Source of the DNA: Marchantia polymorpha subsp. ruderalis
Taxonomy: Eukaryota > Streptophyta > Marchantiopsida > Marchantiales > Marchantiaceae
Direction: 5' to 3'
Assembly: GCA_037833965.1 (NCBI GenBank)
Contig: AP031358.1
Location: forward strand, 18,422,001 to 18,486,000
DNA: 64,000 nucleotides
Part shown: in pieces, positions 22,906-36,566 of the stretch
Layout: each line of letters starts with the position of its first letter
Position numbering within the stretch: the first letter of the stretch is position 1
Position numbers and translations under genes: made by a program
Notes under the pieces: model-generated
Database searches by the model: none
The model's input: only the letters and a program-made list of their open reading frames with translations
Told to the model about the DNA's origin: nothing

Positions 22906-25900
22906 CATGTATTTGGAAATTCAAATTTTTTTATAAATGATTTTCCTTCTTTCCACATATCATTATTTTTTTTATTTGAAGTTTTTTTTTGTAAAAGTCA
23001 AAAATCTCTCTAACATTCTAGGTCCTGAAATCAAAACGTGTCATTGTCACATAATGTATGAAGAAGGAGCCAATTGCATGGAATAAAATCTCATTTCAAT
23101 TTGCAACAAATTGAAATATATGGAAATTGAATAAATTTATATTTATATTTGTGATCAAAATTTCATTCTCTCTAGTTTGATTATAATACAGAAATCTTAT
23201 TAACTATGTTGTGCTGCTCTATATATTCCTTTATCATCACAATATTTAAATGTTTCATATCAGCTTTGATTGCGCTTAAAATCTCATTTGTATCAAACCA
23301 TGTCTTCATGACTTCACTCACAAGAATACAACGTAAATATGACAAAAATCTAACGCCCAAAAAAATCACAAAAGTTACAATTTAATGATGATAAAATACC
23401 TCTATAGATTTTTCATCATAATTTTTCATACAAAATTGTCTAAACACTCTCTTCTATGAGTAATTCGTTGAAACTTTCATATACATGTTGAATCAAATCT
23501 AAGCAGATGATTCACAATATAAATGTGTGTATCATTCAATGTAAATAGTGGAATTTGAAATCTTTGCTAACTATAAGTTGATAATATTAGTAATGTAATA
23601 GATTTTATCATATAGGTCATGACTTATACAATGCAATACATGTACAATAGAATATAAATATATTTTAGATGAAAAAAAAGTGAAGATTATATAAAGATTA
23701 TCATTCAAACCTTTTATTTTTAGTTTTTATACATCATCTTCATACTTGTTATTTAATATTTTATTTTAAAGTACAAATTTTTTTTATGTGCAAATCAATA
23801 ACCTTCATGTAGTATATACGTCATGAAGGTCATGTAAACTCTAAAACACATCATTTGTTTTTTGAAATATTATGAGAGATCACTTACACTCAAAGAAGTA
23901 ACAAAATAACTTTTTTCCATGTTATCCATTATAAATAAAAGAAATAAACTTAATAAAAAGATAATACACAAAATTTGGTCGAAAAAATATGAATTCTATT
24001 TTTCTCATATATATATCTATATACATATTTATACAAGGAGAAAAATCTTCACACAATCATCAATTCCATTTGTTTTGGATCAATGGGATGGAAATTTATG
24101 AATAAGTAAACACAAAGATTGCATATGTGATATATTTATCTAAGACATTCATTCCTCACCATATTCCTTCTTTATTGATCCATTCGAGCAAGTTGATGTA
24201 TTCTGAGGACTGAGCGGCACATGCGTCGTCATCTTGGTGGACAAAGCATGTTCCGTTTTTTTGCTGCTTTGAATATTGGCACAGTAGTCTATAACTTCTA
24301 GCTTCAGAAGAAACCTAACAGCTGTGTGGAAGTTTCCTGAAGATACCAGTACTCCAGGCTCTCCACTGCTGGTGTGATTGTTCTTCTAGCTCATCTGTCA
24401 AGCATGTGAGCGCATGCACAGTTCTAGTTCCAGAGTCTGGAGGTCTTTCCACTTCAAAAACTTTAACTCGAGTTTCGTCTTTGCTGAGAACACCCTTGCT
24501 TGCTTATCGCGTCATTTAGAACCAGCATGATCTTGGCTAAGGATAAGGTCAATCGTCTGAAGAAGTTACATTTTGGAACTTGCTTCGAAATGAAGATAAC
24601 CTGTGTTGTACACAGGACTTGAAAAATACTTCATATGCTATATGTAAGCTGACAATGATTTAGAACAAGACATTATTCATTATAAGTGAAAGTATTACGT
24701 TTCTCATAATATTTCTTTCTGGCTTCAGAGATTTTGAGTGTAAGATTCTTCAGATGTTTCAATTGCTTTTGATCTTTGGCGCCTTGATTCTTGGATTTTT
24801 TATTTAGAGCCATCATCAAACTTGATGCAACTTAAGAATATTTCAATATTACAATTTGACTAATGATATAAAATGGTAGATGTTTACGACTAAGATATTC
24901 AAGTTGGGACAAAAAGGTAATCAGAGCCCCTTCAGTAATTTTTTTGAGGTGTAAATAAAAACTCAAAACTCTGGATGCATTTTGGTCAGAATTTTTTAGA
25001 CCTGGTCAGAATTCATTTGAAAGTTTTTTTTTTACATGATGTTATTTGATTATTTTGTGGTGTAGTCTAACAGTTGTCATCGCTCAATGTTCTTGGATTT
25101 TACAAATATACATTGATGAACTTGTAGGAAAAGTTCACCGAAGTATTGTTTTTGTTAGCAATAATTGCATTCAAATCAAATTCCACTTGATTCAAATTGA
25201 ATTCAAGTGTAAAAAAAATCTGCATTGTTTAAATGCAATTTTAAATTTTTTTCTCTAAAAGAAGTTGATAGAGAATCAAACCAAAAAATGAAAAAACTAC
25301 AATCAACATAAAATTATGCGGTTCATCATTTCAAGCTACATAATCTAGATCTGTAGTTGTATGATTCTATTAGTGTTAGATTCAATTACAGAATTAACCA
25401 TTACTATCTTACTCAAAATTAAGTTTAGCTAGTTTGTAAAACTTTAACTTGCCACTCAGTTAAACTTAAACTTAGTCTAAATAATCAAAATTTAACTATT
25501 TAGAAAAAAACACATCGACTTCAGATATCAATGCAGAAGATTGAGCTAGTAATACTTCAAATAAGAAGGTTGAGCTAATTAAGATTGATGGCTATTCAAT
25601 TCAACTAATGCGTTCAACAAATTAATCTTTTATAGAGTTTTGAAACACATCGTGTTATTTTGAAGGTTTTGCATGAGAAGAACAAGTAAGTTTTATTGGC
25701 AATTTTGTTATCTTTATATATATACTCTATTTGGCATTGATTTAATTCTGATTAGTGATAGTTTTAAAACTATCTATATTAGATTTGTTTATGAAATATT
25801 ATGAATCAATTATAGGTTTTTCATCAATTAATGGTTCGACCCCGACCCAAGAAAAGTCATAATTAATGTAGATTAAGATCCCGCGATATGAGTTGAACAA

Positions 25901-28430
25901 AATAAATCTAAACTAAAATAAATTTTTAGTTTGGTTTAATCTAATTTTTCAAAGCTTTTAAATTGTCACAATATAAAAGATAGTTTGCAAAACCTCCCAA
26001 CAACACAACTTAGGATTGTTTTTTATAAATGTTTTTGTATTTTTGTGGACTATGTACATGGAAACACAAAATGATGAACCATTTATGTCTGCTATATCCA
26101 TGTGTGTATGTCCAATATGGCCGTGCGTTTGCGTGATTGTGACGATGTTTTGTAAGTTTCAACTTTTAGAATTAAAACATAAAAGACGGAATGATGAAAA
26201 AATTTACTCCATCTTGAATAACAACATACTTTTTTCCACAAAATATTTTCATGAGGTTAGTGATAGCATTGATGAAAAATAAGAATAATAGAGTTTAATC
26301 TAATTATTCAGCTAATGTAGGAGATTCATTGACAAAGATTGTGAAATAAGTCAAAATAGATTTAAAAAATGTTGAAAGAACATAATTTTTCTAGTTTGAT
26401 ATGATGTCTTCCCATAAATATTTTGAATGAAGCAATATTCATTCAAGAAGATTGAAAAATGTGATAAAAATAATTGGGTGAAAGGATTTAGGGTTTAGAT
26501 GGAAATAGAAAAAGAAATATATATAGATAAAAATAGATACCAGATTCGAATCAAAAAATTATGAAATTATGTGTTAAACTTATACTTTTATATAGCTAAC
26601 AAATTATCAAATTCTGTGTTAGAAATTATGATTGGTGAAGCAATTCATGCTTAAAATGTGTATATTTTGAAAATTATATGAAATATGATTGAACACAATT
26701 AGTCTAATATTTTAAATGAATTTTCATGATCTTCATCTAAGAGTCAAATGTATCATAATCTGTAGATTTTATCCAAAAATGCATTGATCTTCAAAAATGT
26801 TATATTATTTCAAAAATGTTATATTATTAAAAAAATTTAAATTTTTTTTTTAAAAATGAGTCATCTAATTGCACTTTACTAGACATCATCCACGTACATC
26901 ATGAAAGCATGCATAAAGTACCTTGTTTAGAATCAGCAAACAATGCACACTAAAAAATCACAAATATTCAACATCTTGTACAATCATCTGGATCCTTAAG
27001 AAAACACTCTACCACCATTAATTCAATCGAATAGAAACTATATCTTATGACGGTATCAATATTAATTCAGTAGAATATTTTTCAAAACTGAAATTTTAAA
27101 AGATTAAAATTTTTACATAATTTTCAATGTATCCAAATTTAATTATATATTTGTTCTATTCTCAAATAAGAGGACATTTCAAAAAATGGATCTTCAAGTT
27201 TAGTTTATAAATTAAACTTGATAGAGCAGAATAAAACATCACATATTGCATTGTTCTTATCTTTATTCAGAAGAGAAAATGAAAATCCTTATATTGATTT
27301 TTGACTTAGGGTTAGTAGGACTTTTGTTATAGATTTTAGTGTAAAGTTTTTGAATTCTTACATTTTACAAATTCACATATTTCAGTTTCATATTTTTTTA
27401 ATAGTTAATTATTCTAGTGAAAATTATTCCTATAAGAAATTAGCCCTTATATATGTTGATTTTCCCACCATGTATTCATATATAATCAAAAAATATATAA
27501 TTTATATTTTCATATTTAGACATATGATTAGATTACACGAAAAGTTTCTTAACTTCTGTTCAACTATGTCAAGCAGGATTGAGTTTGGAATTAATAGGTG
27601 TTGAAAATAGTTATGCTAAATATATTCAAATCAGATTAATGATAGAGAACATAAATTGAAACCTAAAGTGTCTTTTTGACCTACTGTTAATCATATTTTA
27701 ACAACTAAAGTAAACATGGGCAAGGTAATAAGAAATGATTCACTCAAACTCCAAAAATATACATTACAGTAAGCAATTGCTTACTTTAAAACGATCCCTA
27801 GTGAAATGAATGTAAAATAAGTGATCAATTTGATAACTTTTAACATTGCATTATATTTTAGAAATCTCTTTTTCTGTGACTGTTAGCTTTTTAAACTGTG
27901 GTTTGTAGTTTAATGCTTAAAATTTGCCTCAATTATTGCATACACTTCACAAAAAACTCACGTTCATAATCTCAGATTTATAAATATTTACTGGGTACCA
28001 GGACATGAGAACCCTGGACCAAGAAATTATACCTAGTATGAATATATACTATAGAACATTTTGCATTATATATTCTTGAATCCAAGTTTTATTCAGGCAA
28101 TATTCTGCATTTGACACAATTAGACAAGCTTTCCTCGATTAAGTTGATACATTATCATGTGATTTCATGAACAATTTAAAAATTATAGATGGAGATGAAG
28201 AAAATTGATTTGAAATCACATTTCAGATATCTGAAGCAAGGGCTGAACTCAAGAAAAAGAGGAGCTGTCTGATTATAAAGATTAAGAAATTTTTGCACAA
28301 ACTCTTATTCCATGTTAACCTTAAAAGGTGACGTTAGAAATATGACATTTAATTAAATTATGAACCTAACTCCTCAACTTTGTGGAAGTTGTTATAGGGG
28401 CCATCGGTACGATTTCAACAATGTAGAGGT
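22906..28430. other. AT-rich intergenic DNA, no gene seen
   Basis: This is mostly AT-rich, with short low-complexity frames. 24180-24620 has more balanced composition and may be a gene relic, but no frame or splice pattern is convincing. The phrase GGTTCGACCCCGACC near 25834 resembles a tRNA B box, but no cloverleaf surrounds it. Confidence 0.6.
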
Positions 28431-28653
28431 TAGACAAAGATCATGTGATCCATCTGCCACATTGGGCGACTATCAATTGCTTTCTGAGAATATGAGCAGA
28501 CTTTGATAATTCTCAGCCTTACTTTTTTGTCAGTCTCATGTCAGGAACTCATCGTTGACTGTAACCTGAAGTACATCAACAGATGGAGTTCGTCAGCAAG
28601 AAATACATTATATATTGGCGCAATTACTGTGTGCTGTATTGACCTGCATTCAC

Positions 28654-28744
28654 CTTTCATGGTCTGATAAACACGTTCCTTGAGGAATGCGGCGGCCTTC
28701 GCACCACCATGGCCACTACTCGTGGCTTCCACATACACCGTATC
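28654..28744 (-). pseudogene. PP2C protein phosphatase exon fragment
   Basis: After a ccgcag acceptor the minus strand reads through SGHGGAKAAAFLKERVYQTM to a gtgaatg donor. This matches the PP2C segment in which DGHGG binds metal, followed by an AAxFLKE helix. Here the metal-binding aspartate is replaced by serine, the preceding strand is out of register, and no other PP2C exons are visible, so it is a dead fragment. Confidence 0.45.
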
Positions 28745-29089
28745 CTGCGGATATGAAGGACCTTAAGCAGAAACTACAAGAAACAGAGCGACATCGAGAG
28801 AAATGTTACGGCTAGTGCAGAACAACGTTGGTGACATTACAGAAGACAATTTAAAATGTAAAAGCAGCCCAGCATAGGCTCAAGGACATGAAGCGCGATA
28901 TCAAGTCACGCTATGGCCTTTGACAACTGAGAGGGATCAGTCCCTGTACACCGAGTAATCAAGCAGTCGTGGGCGCCCAGCCACAGCTCCTGAATGCCAT
29001 GATTTTGAGCACATTGTTGTGCACACGATTTAGTTCGTGATTTATTTGATTCTTCATGCTTGAAATTTGTTCGAAATCTGCTTTGCTGG

Positions 29090-29255
29090 CAACGTCGTGC
29101 AAGTCTGCAGAAACGGCAGCATACCGTATGCTGCCGTTTCTGCAGCATACCTGTTTCTGGTGGCGAGATTGGTGATGCGGCGAGGTTTGAACTGGTGAAC
29201 AGCCTGCCATCAATTGAGCTGGTGATTTCTGTTTGCATGTACATTCATTATGACT
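29090..29255. repeat. Remnant of the downstream flank of a TORNADO1-like unit
   Basis: Outside an inserted foldback, this matches 47100-47180 (TCTGCAGAAACGGCAGCA, then TTTCTGGTGGCG, then GATTGGTGATGC). It lies just left of the first full unit, as the tail of a preceding unit would. Confidence 0.55.
29105..29145. repeat. Perfect 19-bp palindrome with 3-base loop
   Basis: The arm CTGCAGAAACGGCAGCATA is followed by CCG and its exact inverse. The related copy at about 47108 has only one arm, so the second arm was added here. Confidence 0.9.
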
Positions 29256-29344
29256 TTATGTAGTGTTGTGAAATAAATCACCAGTTAATGGAACACTTGA
29301 AAGAAAAACATCTAAATTTTTTTTCAACGAGGACAAAATCAAGC

Positions 29345-31762
29345 AGGATATATATGAATGTGCTTTTAATCACATAAATAACGTGAAATAACCCTAAACA
29401 AATAACCTAACGTTAATTTTTTGACGTAATCAGCAGTAACAATAATTACTTTATAATTAAATTTAAATCATCTGAAATTTCTTTTGAGAGATTGCTCTCA
29501 ATGTTTAAAAACAACAAATAATTAAAACAAAAAATATCAATTTCACTTTAAATATTTGTATCATTTGAGTTCTGAAACATCATAATTTTTCTTTGGAAAT
29601 GAATTTCAAATAAAAAATTAATTACCATGTAGTTTAGATCCAGAATTATTTTAAAAAAAAATACGTATTGATTATTTATATATAACTTTGATTGAGAATT
29701 AATTTTTTATGTCCATAGATATTATCCTAATCCAAATTTTTCATAATGTATACTAAATACATTATGAAAAATTACAAGATTCAAATATGAAATAAAAATT
29801 AAAACATAGCTAAATTTCTTTTCAAGAATTGTTCAAATTTTCAATTTTCTTTTAAACATTTTAATCGATTTTAGATCAAAATACTTAAGCACAAAACGTT
29901 TAGTGCACAGAATTTATTTGATGAAATCTAAGCTATCATAGAAAATTTGAATATATAAATGATATACTAATTGCAAGCATCTTTATTGATTTGTTTTTTA
30001 AAAAAAAAACCTTCACACTATGCAACTTCAAATTTCTGACTCAATAATTTGAATCGAAAGACTATTTTGTCTCTTAATCAAACTATCTGCAATGCAATCA
30101 GAAATTTACTATTCAGATTTATACTGCAACATGCTCTCAATCTCACTTAAATCCCAAAATCCAAAATTTTCATGTGTAAAAAAAATCAAAAATTTAAATT
30201 CTCTAATATTTATTTGAAAATTTATATTTTACTATTTTATTTAGATTAATTAAAAAATTATTCTCATTACAATCATATAATTTAAATGCAAAAAAATATT
30301 AAAATGTATGATTAACTATCCAAAGAAGTATTATTTGGCAACATATCATTCATTCACATAATCAACATATTTAGCTCATTCATATTTCCATTGTTTTACA
30401 ATTAGAAAATTGAATCCATTGCAGGAGGATTACGTTGAGATCGTGAAGGCCATGCTTAAAGCGTAAAGACCAGGCTGTCATCTTAGCAGCACGAATTCAT
30501 CATGCGATCTCTGTATTCACGATCATTCATTTTGGCTTTGCAAACTCACCAAAAAAATACAAAGACCTCCAAACTGTGCATGCATTCACATACTTGACAG
30601 CTGGGGTAGAAGAACAATCATAGCAGCAGTTGATAACCTCGAGTACTGGTATCCTCTGTATACAGTTGTTCGATATCATAGTTAGTAAAATCCCAAAAGG
30701 CTTCTCAGTCTTTTCTGAACCTAGAAGTTATTTACAATAATGTGCACAACTGTTCTGGGTCAAAAGTAAGAAAAATCGTAACATGCTAATTACAGCTGAC
30801 TACGCATGTGCCACTCAGCTGTCAGAATAGGTCCACTTGCTCCAACAGATGGAACATGCCAGATAAATGAATTAATAAAGACGAAAGTTCTAATGGAAAT
30901 TGTTAATGTGACGTCATCGAGAGTATCATCACACTGACGCATTCACCCACGTTTCCTCTCCGCTTGCACAACAAAGTCAAGATCTACTCTGACCTTGTAA
31001 CACCATGTTCCAATCACAGAGTATGAAAGAACACGATTTTTGTGTTCAAATGTTGTCATTGCCGTGATCGCTCACACGATTCAATGAGAAGATCTGATTG
31101 AAGATGAGGCATGCTTTTTCCCCACGCTAGCCATCGTAGTGTCTGTCTTCCCGTTGGTCTTGATGCAGCTAGATTCGCAGTCTCCCAGTACAACTGTACA
31201 TTCAGTTTTTCCACAACCCAGAGTTCATCGCATCTGAGAGATCTGCAATATCATGCATTCTATGACATTTTGCTTTCACATCGCGCCATCTTTGCTGAGA
31301 ATTTGATTTCAGGTACTTTTGCAGAGCTATCATCTTGTCCACTCACTTCGATCACTAGTGCACATCGAGCCTTGATAGACGTGAAGTCCTTTTTGCCACA
31401 CGGTCTACGATTTAGCTTGGTACTAGAATCCTGGTATTCTGTGTCAATTTTGATTCCCATCGCTTGTCCCGAGCTCCAGCATCCTCCTACTTCCACTTTG
31501 CACAATCTCCCTGAGTTGGCGTTGATTGCTCCAGATCTCGGAGTGATATTTCTGTTGCTACTTGTGCGCAGTGCAAGAGAATTCATGCCCAGCACGTTCA
31601 TGTGACACTACGAAGGGAAGATCAGTTTTCTTCGGGAGAGCCGGGCTTTCGGATTGAAGAGAGGGCCTCCTGTACGCGTTGAAGGAGAGAGCAGGAGAGA
31701 AAGGAAGGGGCAGGTGCGTCCATCGTCTGTCACGCTGCTGCACTTGCGACTCGACTTGTGAA
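29345..31762. repeat. Upstream block of TORNADO1-like gene a (copy of 50190-52567)
   Basis: This block is colinear with 50190-52567, starting near ATGAATGTG and running through AT-rich DNA (to about 30420), then mixed-composition sequence up to the start codon. It should hold the promoter and 5' leader. Open frames in it (for example 31111-31605, plus) are broken by indels in the other copy, so they are not conserved genes. I see no obvious TATA box placement that I would trust. Confidence 0.85.
30909..30916. promoter_or_regulatory. TGACGTCA palindrome upstream of gene a
   Basis: A perfect TGACGTCA, the core bound by plant TGA/bZIP factors, lies about 850 bases before the start codon and is kept at 51732-51739 before gene b. 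Its function is inferred from the motif only. Confidence 0.35.
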
Positions 31763-34700
31763 ATGGACTCCGCACGAGAGGAACCGGAGCTTCCCTCCGC
31801 CATCCAGGACCTTGTCCAGCGTCTGGAAGGACAAGGCAGGCCTATAACGCAGCTTCCCTATTTAAGCGGGCCAAAATTTCGGGAGTTCTTTCCGGAGCGT
31901 GCATCACTTTCGACAATGACAGGGTGGCGAAGCCAAGTGCGCCTTCGAGTGCTGGAGGCAATCGGCAACTGCAACACCTTTGAGAGTCTGAACGTGGGAG
32001 ACATTTGTGATGACGATATATCGAGGTTGACGGCCAGCGAGTGGGAGATCGTTTTCAGAGGTTTCAGGTCAAGCACCGTTCTACAACGGATAAGTGTTGA
32101 TTGGTTAAGGGCTTCAGATGATGCGGAAATGGAGAGCTGGTGTTTAGAGCTGGGGAGATTTCTGAATTCTTCTAGAGTATCAAAATTAGAACACTGCCAG
32201 TGCAGATGGAGTGCTAGATGTTGGTCGAATCTCGCCTCAGGACTGCGAGGACCTTCCGATTCTAAACTCCAGTCTTTGAAGTTATGGAACGCGTGGGAGG
32301 ACGAGAGTGCGGTGAAGCATGTGGCTGAGATGATCAACAGTGCTCCTCTATTAGAAACGTTGTGTTTAAAGCGCTTTCAGAAGGACATGGAGGACGAGAA
32401 CGTTGGAATCCTGTCCCAGGCGTTGGTCCAGAGCTCGTCGTTGAAGGAATTGAAGTTAATGAACGTGAAGTGGGGAGGGCCCTTGTTGCTGAAAGCATTG
32501 GCCGGAGACGATCGCAACCGATCCATTGAACGTCTTCGGCTGTGGGGTATGGATGAACCCGGAGACTGTTTAAGGGAAGTTCTTATTTCCAACCCATCAT
32601 TGAAGAAAGTGGAGTTGCGCGACGTGGAGATGAGTCCTGAGGAATGTCACCAGCTCGGCGAAGTCATACGTGACAATGCTATAGCCACAACTATATATGT
32701 TAGCTTTTATGGTGATGACGACTGGAAGTCAATGGAAGCTCTTGCTAGTTCTGCTAGCTCCGATGTCAATGACCCCACACTGGAGCTTGACATAGGGATT
32801 TGGGGGAAGGAGGAAGATAAGATGAAGTTGTCATTAAACCTATTAGGTAGGGTGCTGCGCGGTGAAATCAAATCTCTCAAATCTCTGATTATACGGCAGA
32901 GTGATAAACCAATTATCACTTTCAGTATCCTCCCGATGAATGGGAAAACTGGAGAAACCTCAGTCCCGAAGAGACTGGAATTATCTGTTCGAAGCGAAGA
33001 TATTTCGAAGGGAGAATGGGAGGAGCTGCTTCGGTGCATGCGAGGGAACCACCTCACTCACTTGGATTTGTCTTTCTCCGAACTCGACGAGGAGGCGTTC
33101 AGGGACGTGATGGGAGTACTGCAAGTGAACTTGGCTCTCCAGGAAATAGACGTCTCACAAACATCGTGGGCAAAGGACGGAAAGGCGGCGCAGATTCAAC
33201 AGGCCCTGCAGCAAAACAAGGAGCGGGCTGTCTACATGTCCGTGTTCCGAGAAGCCAACTTAACATTCGGAGATGCAAAAGCTGGCCGACTCTTCTTATG
33301 CGGCTCTCCTCGAGCAGGTAAGATGCGCTGTAAATTCTCAGTTTTTTTCTGAATGTAGGCCAACTAGCAATCTATGGTTTAACTTTTCTAAAACTAAGAT
33401 TGGCACTACAAATGTTATTTTGATCTTTATATAATGATGCGTGTATACAAATAGTAATGGAAAGAAAAATAAAATCAAATGTGTAAATCACTAATTATGT
33501 AACTTCAATCATTTTGGTGATTTATACTTTTTTCAGTCGAATTTATTTTCACATATTAAAATAATATCATGTCATATTGTATCTCAAGAATATCAATTCA
33601 AAGCATTTCTGAAGATATCGGTAATAACAAGTTGTGGATTTTGTGATGTGACGTCCAGGAAAAACTCAACTGCGTAAAACCTTGATGAGGATAAATCATA
33701 GCTGGCTACACAGAAGCAGTCCATTGTTGAAATGGGAGGCATTGTGGAGGACCAAAGGAATTGAAGTGGAGTTTTTGCAAGACAATGACAAAATGCAAAT
33801 CTCAGTTTGGGATCTTGCAGGACAATGGATTTTCCGTACCCTTCAAACTGTACTTTTCCCTCAAACCAACAATTTCTGTGTTTTTCTTTTTGTGTATAGC
33901 CCTTTTTGTGAAAAAACATCCTCAATCAAACCAGAATCTTGTTTCAAAACTGAGTTGGAGGAGTGGTTGAGTTTTATTACATCTAGCACTAAGATCACAG
34001 GACGTGATCTTCCCCAAGTTATTGTAGTGATTTCTCACAAGGATAAACCCATATCCAGCTCTTTGAGTTGGGCTCATCCCATAGTGGAAGAATTGACTAA
34101 AAGATTCGCAAACTTTGTGGATCTTCGTCCTATTCAAGAGTGTTTTCATGTGGATGCTCGGAAGAAGAAGCAAGTTAGTTCTCTTAACAGATACATTTTT
34201 GAGAATTTCCACAAGTTGTTGAGAGAGAAATCCCCACAAGTTCCCGAATTGTGTTTACAACTCACGTCTCTCTTGGTTACAAACACCAAGAAGAACAAAA
34301 GTTTTCCTTTGTGGCCATCCAAAAAGTTTTATGATTTTTGTGTTTCCCATTTGAAAAAGTTCATTCCATCATCTTCTGCTCACTCTATTGAACATTCAAG
34401 GATAATAGAATCTATCATATCCTATTTGAATGATGTTGGATCCATCATTTACATCCCCAACCTTGATCACATCATTGTCGATCCCAACTGGCTCACTAAT
34501 ACCTTCTTGGGTGAGCTGATAGCTCTGGGTCAAAACTTTCAAGCTCAAGAGCCAGAGTCTTCTTATAGAATGAGCTCATACGCAAGCAAGGACGGATTTG
34601 TGAGCGAGATTGTCTTTGCTGGACTGATAGAGAAGTTTTTGGGAAAGCAACCACGCTTTCAAAATGTGGATAGAAAGGTGCTTGAAAACATTCTCATCAA

Positions 34701-36566
34701 TTTAGATTTGTGTTTCAAGCTGGAAGATAATTCTGAGTATTTCATTCCTTCCTTCATCCCTGAGCATGCAAGCAAGGAGGAACAGAATGATCAAGAAGGG
34801 GTGCACGCGATGAAGTGGAAAAATAGGAGTGAGACTTCGAAGTTTGTCGGCATTCGGATTCAATGCCAAGATGAAACAACAATGTCACTGACTGCTGCTT
34901 TTTTTCCACGCTTTCAGGTGAGGTTCAATCATGATTTCATAAACACAGTAAAAGCGTTGCAATTAGCATTTGATGAAGAGAATGTATCCTTTTCATTTAT
35001 TGTGACGAATTCTTAGAATGTCTCACTAGAGATTTACCAAATTTTCTATGATTGTAGATGTTCATGAGACGCAAGTTGATATCCAAGATGGGTGTTTCCG
35101 AGGAGAATGTGACTTGCTCTCGACATTATCTGCAACTTTTCCATGACGGGCATCGGATATATATCGAGCACGTCCAGGGTGAAAAGTCTCACAAATTTGT
35201 AGATGTTCTGATGTTATGCTCTAGTCGGAAGTCAAAGGAGGAGGCTATTACATACGTGAGGAAGCATATCGTCCAGGAGTTGATATCATTTTGCGCATCA
35301 CCAAAAGGCTGTCCCGGGGTGGCATTAGTGCTAGGTGTGATCCAAACTTTTTGCGTGGAGATGTTGATTCCAAGTCATCTCAGAAAAGCAATTCTGATCG
35401 AGAAGCTGAAATCTGACTTCATTCGTAGCATCAATGACAAACTTGAGGAAATGCCCTTGGAAAGATCACACTTGATAGAGAAAGAAAAGTTGTTGCACTT
35501 GATGAAGGAGAAAGAGTTGTTCCACTATGAGCATTGTTGGGCTCCGATTGGAATGGATACGGGCGGAATATCCGAACTAGCAAGGGATTTGTTATGGGAG
35601 AGCGATGTGGAAGCAGTTGTGAATGAGATTTGCCTGAATCAAATTCAACAATTGGAGTCATTGCAGAAAGCTATAGTTAGCGTGGACACTGATTTGGCTC
35701 AGTGTTATCCTGAAGCTGAAAACATGGTTAGCGACTCGAATCTCCCACAAATGAAAGACCTCAAACCACTCACATCCAGGTCCTTGAGTCGGGCCAGCAC
35801 AAGTGTGGAGAGTCCTTCGACCCAACTTATTGTGTTAAAGATTGAGGAGCTGGGAGAAAAGATAGTACAAAAGCTTGATGGTTTGGATGAGAGGTTAAGA
35901 TCAATGCAGAGCTCAATGGGACAAATACTCTCTGTGCAACAAGAGCTGCAATCAACTTTCAGTGTCTTCATGTCTAAGGTGGACAGGATCATTGGCTATT
36001 CGCAAGCGTTTCAGCAGGTAAAAACGCCCAAACGACCCTATGTTACGGACGATGTGGGAGAATTCTATAAGTTGAGTGCAACTCTGCATGTCGGGAGAAT
36101 TGTTCGATTACACTTGATGTGTGAGTCGGTGACTGGGTTTCACACTGTCGAAGATCAAGAAGGGTTGAAGATACGATTGGATTCGGAGAAGTGGGGGTGG
36201 ATTCGGAAAACTATTGAAATTTCATACAAAGTCATATATTATGCTGCAAAGGCTGCACTGACTAAGTTCTGCGAGTTGGGCGATGCGATTCCGGCCTGGG
36301 CAGATTTGGAATCAGATATTGTTAAACTAGATGTTAGCAGTGAAGATCGCAAGGCAGTTCTTACAGGTGGGGAAAGCCAGGAGCTGCAAGAAGCATGGTT
36401 GAGGATTAAGCAAATTCTTGCGCCTGAGCTTCAAAATCGCTATTCCAAAATCTTCAAGTTGTATCAGGTGAAGTACGTGAGTTTAGAAAAAGGTGGGCAT
36501 GCATGGGTATGCGAGAAGTGCATGAATAAAGGCCTTCGTAGTGGAAGTTTGACAGTGGAAGTTTGA
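31763..36566 (+). CDS. TRN1-like: TORNADO1-like LRR-Roc-COR (ROCO family) protein, copy a
   Basis: Three exons, 31763-33317, 33659-34917 and 35058-36566, with GT-AG introns, join to 1440 residues. The start is the ATG of MDSAREEPEL, shared with copy b; the open frame before it is not conserved. Residues up to about 505 form ribonuclease-inhibitor-type LRRs. The Roc GTPase follows: P-loop GSPRAGKT (514-521), switch DLAGQ (570-574) and SHKDK (644-648) at the guanine-specificity position. COR includes IIVDPNWLTNTFLGEL (near 790) and ends at FFPRFQ, the exon 2/3 junction. Exon 3 carries the TRN1-type C-terminal region (FVDVLMLCSS, FHYEHCWAPIG, LARDLL), a coiled coil (about 1190-1260) and a terminal HAWVCEKCMNKG. 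Arabidopsis TORNADO1, a patterning protein of about 1380 residues, has the same order. An intron splits the P-loop codons. All parts are intact, so it is probably functional; whether it does TRN1's job is open. Confidence 0.92.

Noticed and set aside
25834..25848. tRNA-like B box GGTTCGACCCCGA
   Set aside because: No acceptor stem, A box or anticodon arm can be placed around it.
28906..29263. Open frames of 67-112 residues on both strands
   Set aside because: They read through the perfect palindrome at 29105-29145, which produces the same peptide words on both strands; no domain is present.
31111..31605. 164-residue plus-strand open frame just before TORNADO1-like gene a
   Set aside because: The colinear region before gene b has indels that destroy the frame, and the predicted product has no domain; it is upstream or leader sequence.
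31679..31762. N-terminal extension of 28 residues on gene a
   Set aside because: It begins with a TTG codon, is not present before gene b, and both genes share the ATG of MDSA.
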